Assembly: GCA_910588905.1 (NCBI GenBank)
Contig: CAJURZ010000013.1
Location: 1-55,974 of the forward strand
Reading direction: 5' to 3'
Length of the DNA stretch: 55,974 nt
Source: an uncultured Eggerthellaceae bacterium
Lineage (GTDB): Bacteria > Actinomycetota > Coriobacteriia > Coriobacteriales > Eggerthellaceae
The notes below the pieces were generated by a model, which had not been told where the DNA came from, did not search any database, and saw only the letters and a program-made list of their open reading frames with translations. Shown here in pieces: positions 51,959-55,974 of this stretch. Position numbers and translations under genes: made by a program. Every line of letters begins with the position of its first letter. The stretch's first letter is position 1.

Positions 51959-54319
51959 ATGAACCTAGATTACTACGAGAAGCACCGAGGGCAATCCCAG
52001 TGGAAGGACGGGGACTATGATGTGACCCGGACGACCGTCTGGTCGGGCCCTGGCTGCCATGATGGATGTGCTGTCCTGTACTACACCAAGGACGGCAAGC
52101 TAGAGAAGGTCGAGGGAGACCCTGATTGCGGGTTCAACCAAGGAACGCTCTGCATGCGCTGCCTGGAGATGCCCGAAGTCGTGAACAACGACCGCCGCCC
52201 CAAGAACCCCTTGAAGCGCGTAGGTGAGCGCGGACAGAACAAGTGGGAGAACATCAGCTGGGATGAGGCCTATGACATCATCGAAGCCAAGGTCCGTGAG
52301 ATCTGGAAGGATTATGGTGGCGAGTCCATCGCTTGCATGATCGGAACCGGGCGCAACAATTGCTGGCAGATCCCCTATCTCTGTTACGCGGCGTTCGATT
52401 CCCCCAACTTCTGCTTGGGCTTCCTTTCGGGCGAGTCCTGCTTCCAGCCGCGCTCTGCCGCCATGGCGTCTATGAATGGCGACTTTTTGATCGCGGACAT
52501 GTCCCAGCAGTTCGCTCAGCGCTACGACGAAGAGAACACCGAGTGGCGTCTGCCCAAGTTCATCGTGAATTGGGGCTGTAACGCCGTCGAGTCCAACTCG
52601 GACAACTTCTACGGTCACTGGATCGTGGACTGCGTGCAGCGTGGGTCGAAGATGATCACGGTCGATCCATCCCTGACTTGGCTGGCATCCCGCTCCGATT
52701 ACTGGCTGCGCCTGCGGCCGGGTACCGATGGCGCCATGGCCCTGGGTTGGCTGAACGTCATCATCGAAGAGGACCTCTACGATCATGACTTCGTGGAGAA
52801 ATGGACCTACGGTTTCGATGAGCTGGCTGAGCGTGTGCGCGAGTGGACGCCGGAGCGCGTGGGGGAGATCTGCTGGGTGGAGCCGGAGCTGATCCGCGAG
52901 GCAGCGCGCGCCTATGCGACGAACTGGCCGTCCACCATCCAGTGGGGCCTGCCCATCGACCAGGCGGTCTGGGGCATCCCCAGCGCGCAGGCCATCAATG
53001 CCATCTGGGCCATCACCGGCAACACCGATGTCCCGGGCGGCAACATCATCATCCTGAACGCATATGGGCAGAACGTCTCCTATAACTATGGATACGATTT
53101 CCTGCCTCCAGAGGCGCAGGGCAAGCGCATCGGCGCGGAGTATCCGCTAATGGCAAAGGCCGGATTCAGCTCAACGGCTCATTCGGATTCCATCCTGGAG
53201 GCCATCGAGACGGGTAAGCCCTATCCCATCCGGATGCTCTGGCTCACCTCCACCAACCCCATCGCCAACATGGGTGCCGATGCTCCGCGCATCTACCGGG
53301 CAGTCAAGACGCTCGACTTCGTCGTGGTCAACGACCTGTTCCTCACTCCTACGGCGGTGGCCTTCGCAGACATCTTCCTCCCTGCAGCCATGTCCCCCGA
53401 GCGCGATTCGCAGCGCGTCTGGTGGGTGCCCCTCCGCGGCATGCGCAAGGTGGTGGACTATGCGGATGTCAAGTCTGATGACACCATCGTCACCGAGCTC
53501 GGCAAGCGCCTCCATCCCGAGCGCTTCCCGTGGGATGATGATGCTGGCTGGTCCGACCACATCCTCAAGACGGAGACGCCAGGATATGAGGGTGACTACG
53601 TGCAGCTGCAGGATGAGGTGTACTCCTATCCGGACTTCCAATATCGCAAGCATGAGAAGGGTCTGCTTCGCCCGGATGGTCAGCCTGGCTTCAACACGCC
53701 CACGGGCCGCATCGAGCTGTTCGACTCGGTGTTCCAGCTGTGGGGATATGATCCGCTGCCCGATTGGGACGAGCCTCATTCGAGCCCGTACTCGCGCCCT
53801 GACCTCTGGGAGGAGTATCCCTTCGTCCTGAGCACGGGTGCACGCCATGTGGAGTTCTTCCACTCCGAGCATCGCCAGCCTGAGGTCATGAGCCGTGAGC
53901 TGTATCCAGACCCGCACTTCGAGCTCTCCGTGGCGTCCGCTGAGAAGCTGGGGCTCCAGGATGAGCAGTGGTGCTGGCTCGAGAACCAGCATGGTCGCTG
54001 CCGTCAGCGCCTGCGCATCAACCCGTCGCTGGACGACCGCGTGGTGCGCGCTGATCACGGTTGGTGGTTCCCTGAGAAGGAGGCCGCCGAACCCACGCTC
54101 TACGGCGTGTTCGACTCCAACATCAACAACCTCGTGCCGCAGTGCGACAACGGCGTGACCGGATATGGCGCTCCTTACAAGAATCAGCTATGCAAGGTGT
54201 ATGCATGCACGCCTGAGAACAGCGAAGACATGCCTTCGATCCGTGTTTCAGAAGGCGACGGCTTCTCGAAGCCGGGCGCAACGACCGAAGTGGACAAAGA
54301 CTACAGCCACAGGGCTTAA
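51959..54319 (+). CDS. cytoplasmic molybdopterin oxidoreductase, catechol-dehydroxylase-like (module C, second copy)
   Basis: 786 residues, start ATG 51959 after GAGAGGAG. Same layout as the preceding gene: C33, C37, C65, C68, candidate Mo ligand C161 in SGESCFQPR, LRPGTDGAMALGW, HDFVEKWTYGFDEL, WWFPEKEAAEPTLYGVFDS. The tandem copies have diverged in the middle (NSWPxW-type loops and the region 370-420), which would fit different substrate specificity. The ferredoxin gene follows after 13 bases. Confidence 0.9.
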   Translation: MNLDYYEKHRGQSQWKDGDYDVTRTTVWSGPGCHDGCAVLYYTKDGKLEKVEGDPDCGFNQGTLCMRCLEMPEVVNNDRRPKNPLKRVGERGQNKWENISWDEAYDIIEAKVREIWKDYGGESIACMIGTGRNNCWQIPYLCYAAFDSPNFCLGFLSGESCFQPRSAAMASMNGDFLIADMSQQFAQRYDEENTEWRLPKFIVNWGCNAVESNSDNFYGHWIVDCVQRGSKMITVDPSLTWLASRSDYWLRLRPGTDGAMALGWLNVIIEEDLYDHDFVEKWTYGFDELAERVREWTPERVGEICWVEPELIREAARAYATNWPSTIQWGLPIDQAVWGIPSAQAINAIWAITGNTDVPGGNIIILNAYGQNVSYNYGYDFLPPEAQGKRIGAEYPLMAKAGFSSTAHSDSILEAIETGKPYPIRMLWLTSTNPIANMGADAPRIYRAVKTLDFVVVNDLFLTPTAVAFADIFLPAAMSPERDSQRVWWVPLRGMRKVVDYADVKSDDTIVTELGKRLHPERFPWDDDAGWSDHILKTETPGYEGDYVQLQDEVYSYPDFQYRKHEKGLLRPDGQPGFNTPTGRIELFDSVFQLWGYDPLPDWDEPHSSPYSRPDLWEEYPFVLSTGARHVEFFHSEHRQPEVMSRELYPDPHFELSVASAEKLGLQDEQWCWLENQHGRCRQRLRINPSLDDRVVRADHGWWFPEKEAAEPTLYGVFDSNINNLVPQCDNGVTGYGAPYKNQLCKVYACTPENSEDMPSIRVSEGDGFSKPGATTEVDKDYSHRA

Positions 54320-54332
54320 GGGAGGAAACATC

Positions 54333-54677
54333 ATGACCATAGGATATGGACTTCTCGTCGACTACGATTACTGCACGGGCTGCCACACGTGCGAGGTGGC
54401 CTGCCGCAAGGCGCTCGAACTGGGCACGGGCCAGTTCGGCATCAAAATCTTGCAGGATGGCCCTCGCGAACTGCCGAACGGCAAATGGGAGTACAACTAT
54501 CTGCCCATGCCTACGAGCCTGTGCGACCTGTGCGAGGAGCGCACGGCTGTTGGCAAGCCGCCCAGCTGCGTCATGCACTGCCCGGCGCACTGCCTGTACT
54601 TCGGCACTGTCGATGAGCTGTCGGAGGTCGTCGCTGAGAAGACGCATAGAGCGCTCTTCACGCCTTACAACGATTAG
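54333..54677 (+). CDS. small two-cluster 4Fe-4S ferredoxin (module C)
   Basis: 114 residues: YCTGCHTCEVAC (C14, C17, C20, C24) and CDLCEER...CVMHCPAHC. Start ATG 54333 follows GGGAGGAAA. Serves one or both upstream Mo enzymes. A terminator follows. Confidence 0.93.
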   Translation: MTIGYGLLVDYDYCTGCHTCEVACRKALELGTGQFGIKILQDGPRELPNGKWEYNYLPMPTSLCDLCEERTAVGKPPSCVMHCPAHCLYFGTVDELSEVVAEKTHRALFTPYND

Positions 54678-54691
54678 GGCGAAGCATTCGT

Positions 54692-54724
54692 GGAGCCGGC
54701 CTTGGTGCCGGCTCCCTTCTTCTT
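54692..54724 (+). terminator. terminator between ferredoxin and last MFS gene
   Basis: GGAGCCGGC (54692-54700) and GCCGGCTCC (54707-54715) form a nine-base stem with loop CTTGGT, followed by CTTCTTCTTT. Confidence 0.85.
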
Positions 54725-54753
54725 TGGGGATCCGTCAAGAGAGGATGGCGCTG

Positions 54754-55974
54754 ATGGCTGCAGAAGGGGAAAGGGGACAGGTTCGTTCGGTTCCCAGTGC
54801 ACAGGCAGAGATGCAGGCATATAGGAGCGCTCTTGGCGTAGGTATCGTGTTGTTCCTGGTGGCAACGGCGGTGACCATGGCGCAATACAAGGTCCCCACC
54901 ATCATGACGGACTTCATGGCGCAGTTCGCCATCGATGCCCCTACGGCTGCATGGTCGATGTCCATCTTCACGTTCGTGGGTATCGTCGTGGCGATCCCTA
55001 CCGGATTCCTCGCGCGGCGCTTCGGACCCAAGAACCTCATCATGGCGGCGGTCGTGCTGAACGTCTGCGCAGGCATCGCCGGAGCGTTCGCCTCTGACTT
55101 CCTCCTTCTGCTCGCAGCTCGCGCGCTGGAGGGAGTGGCCCTCGTGTTCGTCGTGGCCTGCGCTCCCCTGATCATCCAGGCATGCGTCGATCCTGCCAGG
55201 ATGGGCACTGCAACGGGCATCTACATGCTCGGGGGCATGCTCGGGGCAACGTTTGCGGGTCTGCTCACTCCTACGCTCTATTACAGCGTGGGGCATGTGG
55301 GGCTTTGGGTGGGCTACGCGCTCATCACGGCAGCGGCAGGCGTCGCATTCGCGTGGTATGTGAAAGCGCCGAAGGCCACTGCAGAGGCGCCTGCGAGCAC
55401 CTCGGGTGGATGGCGCGTGTTCTTCAAGCCGAACACGTGGCTGTTCCTCGTGCCCTTCGCCATATTCCAGATGGTGCTGCTCACCATCCTCGCCTTCGCG
55501 CCCACCGCATTGCAGCAGCAGGGCATGAGCCCTGCTCAGTCTGGCATCGTCAGCACGCTCCCCATGATGCTCGCGGTCATATCCTCTGTGGCCTTCGGTG
55601 CCATCTCTGATCGGCTGGGACGCTGCAAGCCCCTGTGCATCTTGGGGATGCTGGTGCTGGGGCCGTGCTGCTTCGCCATGCTGAACGTCTCCGGTCCGAT
55701 GATGTGGGCAGCGCTCGTCATCATGGGGCTCCTTGCCATGGGTACGCCCACCGTGTTCGTGGCGGCGTATCCGAGCGTGCTCGGCAGACCCGAGCTCATG
55801 TCCATAGGGATGGGCGTGCTCCTGCTCGTGCAGAGCCTAGGTCAGTTCCTGGGGACGGTGGTGCCAGCGTCGCTGCTCGGGCCTGGCCTGGATCAGTGGA
55901 TGCTCTGCGGCTCGGTCGCCGCAGGTGCTGCGCTTCTCGGCACGGTATGCGTTGCGCTCTGCAGGTTCAAGTAG
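54754..55974 (+). CDS. MFS transporter (module C, second)
   Basis: 406 residues ending in TAG at the last base of the window. Start ATG 54754 has GAGAGG nine bases upstream; the ATG at 54745 touches that site. Twelve helices, ALGVGIVLFLVATAVTMAQY at the start, GFLARRFGPKNLI between helices 2 and 3, and GAISDRLGRCKPLCI in the second half. Separated from the ferredoxin by a terminator, so it may be expressed less or by its own promoter. Confidence 0.88.
   Translation: MAAEGERGQVRSVPSAQAEMQAYRSALGVGIVLFLVATAVTMAQYKVPTIMTDFMAQFAIDAPTAAWSMSIFTFVGIVVAIPTGFLARRFGPKNLIMAAVVLNVCAGIAGAFASDFLLLLAARALEGVALVFVVACAPLIIQACVDPARMGTATGIYMLGGMLGATFAGLLTPTLYYSVGHVGLWVGYALITAAAGVAFAWYVKAPKATAEAPASTSGGWRVFFKPNTWLFLVPFAIFQMVLLTILAFAPTALQQQGMSPAQSGIVSTLPMMLAVISSVAFGAISDRLGRCKPLCILGMLVLGPCCFAMLNVSGPMMWAALVIMGLLAMGTPTVFVAAYPSVLGRPELMSIGMGVLLLVQSLGQFLGTVVPASLLGPGLDQWMLCGSVAAGAALLGTVCVALCRFK

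Noticed and set aside
22249..54319. Naming the Mo enzymes as a specific dopamine, hydrocaffeate, lignan or DOPAC dehydroxylase
   Set aside because: The family and layout agree, but specific names depend on close sequence identity that I cannot measure here.
1..55974. CRISPR arrays, insertion sequences, prophage or replication origin
   Set aside because: No regularly spaced repeats, transposase-like proteins, phage genes or DnaA-box clusters were seen on either strand.

Overview
The window looks like the chromosome of an anaerobic gut actinobacterium of the class Coriobacteriia, most likely family Eggerthellaceae. This is an inference from gene content. The GC content appears fairly high, GTG/TTG starts are frequent, there is a complete bile salt hydrolase, and there is an unusual concentration of DMSO-reductase-superfamily molybdenum enzymes with dedicated ferredoxins and MFS carriers. 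No phage, insertion sequence or CRISPR array was seen. The only mobile-looking traces are a duplicated tRNA-Ser 3' end, a decayed Fic gene beside tRNA-fMet, and an orphan operator-like repeat.

Layout. 1-11.9 kb is mostly housekeeping: a cut tRNA-Arg, citrate synthase, tRNA-Ser(TGA), tadA-ispE, an OatA-like acyltransferase with a fused SGNH domain, tRNA-Ser(GCT), a DUF2207 protein, an EamA transporter, a shikimate-kinase-like protein, an amidohydrolase and a UspA protein. At 11.9-13.2 kb initiator tRNA-Met is followed by a Fic pseudogene. At 13.2-18.7 kb, minus strand, lies a five-gene exported respiratory operon: four-cluster Fe-S protein, Tat-exported Mo catalytic subunit, ferric-reductase-like heme membrane protein, second Tat-exported Fe-S protein and NrfD membrane subunit. 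A GntR regulator and an SPFH protein diverge from it at 18.9-20.3 kb. The bile salt hydrolase is at 20.4-21.3 kb.

The most interesting part is 21.9-34.5 kb and 47.0-56.0 kb, which carry four Mo enzymes of one family without export signals. They are packaged as modules with a small two-cluster ferredoxin (three of the four), an MFS carrier, a LysR regulator at the edge and tiny zinc-ribbon proteins. Two of the ribbons share an N-terminal MCFRP motif and sit just upstream of a Mo gene. Module A is MCFRP ribbon-Mo-ferredoxin-MFS-MmgE/PrpD. Module B is MCFRP ribbon-Mo-ferredoxin, then a convergent hypothetical gene and MFS, then LysR. Module C is ribbon and LysR diverging from MFS-Mo-Mo-ferredoxin-MFS. 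The layout resembles the catechol dehydroxylase loci known from Gordonibacter and Eggerthella, where soluble Mo enzymes reduce plant- or host-derived aromatics. The substrates here cannot be read from sequence.

34.7-46.6 kb is again general: a deoxyinosine-glycosylase-type UDG, an ABC-F protein behind what looks like a translational attenuator (three-codon uORF plus a hairpin that hides the Shine-Dalgarno sequence), a B3/B4 domain protein, upp, an XRE-cupin regulator with an AMP-forming acyl-CoA ligase, an SRAP protein, a split ThrE exporter, an SDR, and a Tat lipoprotein of the SMP-30 family.
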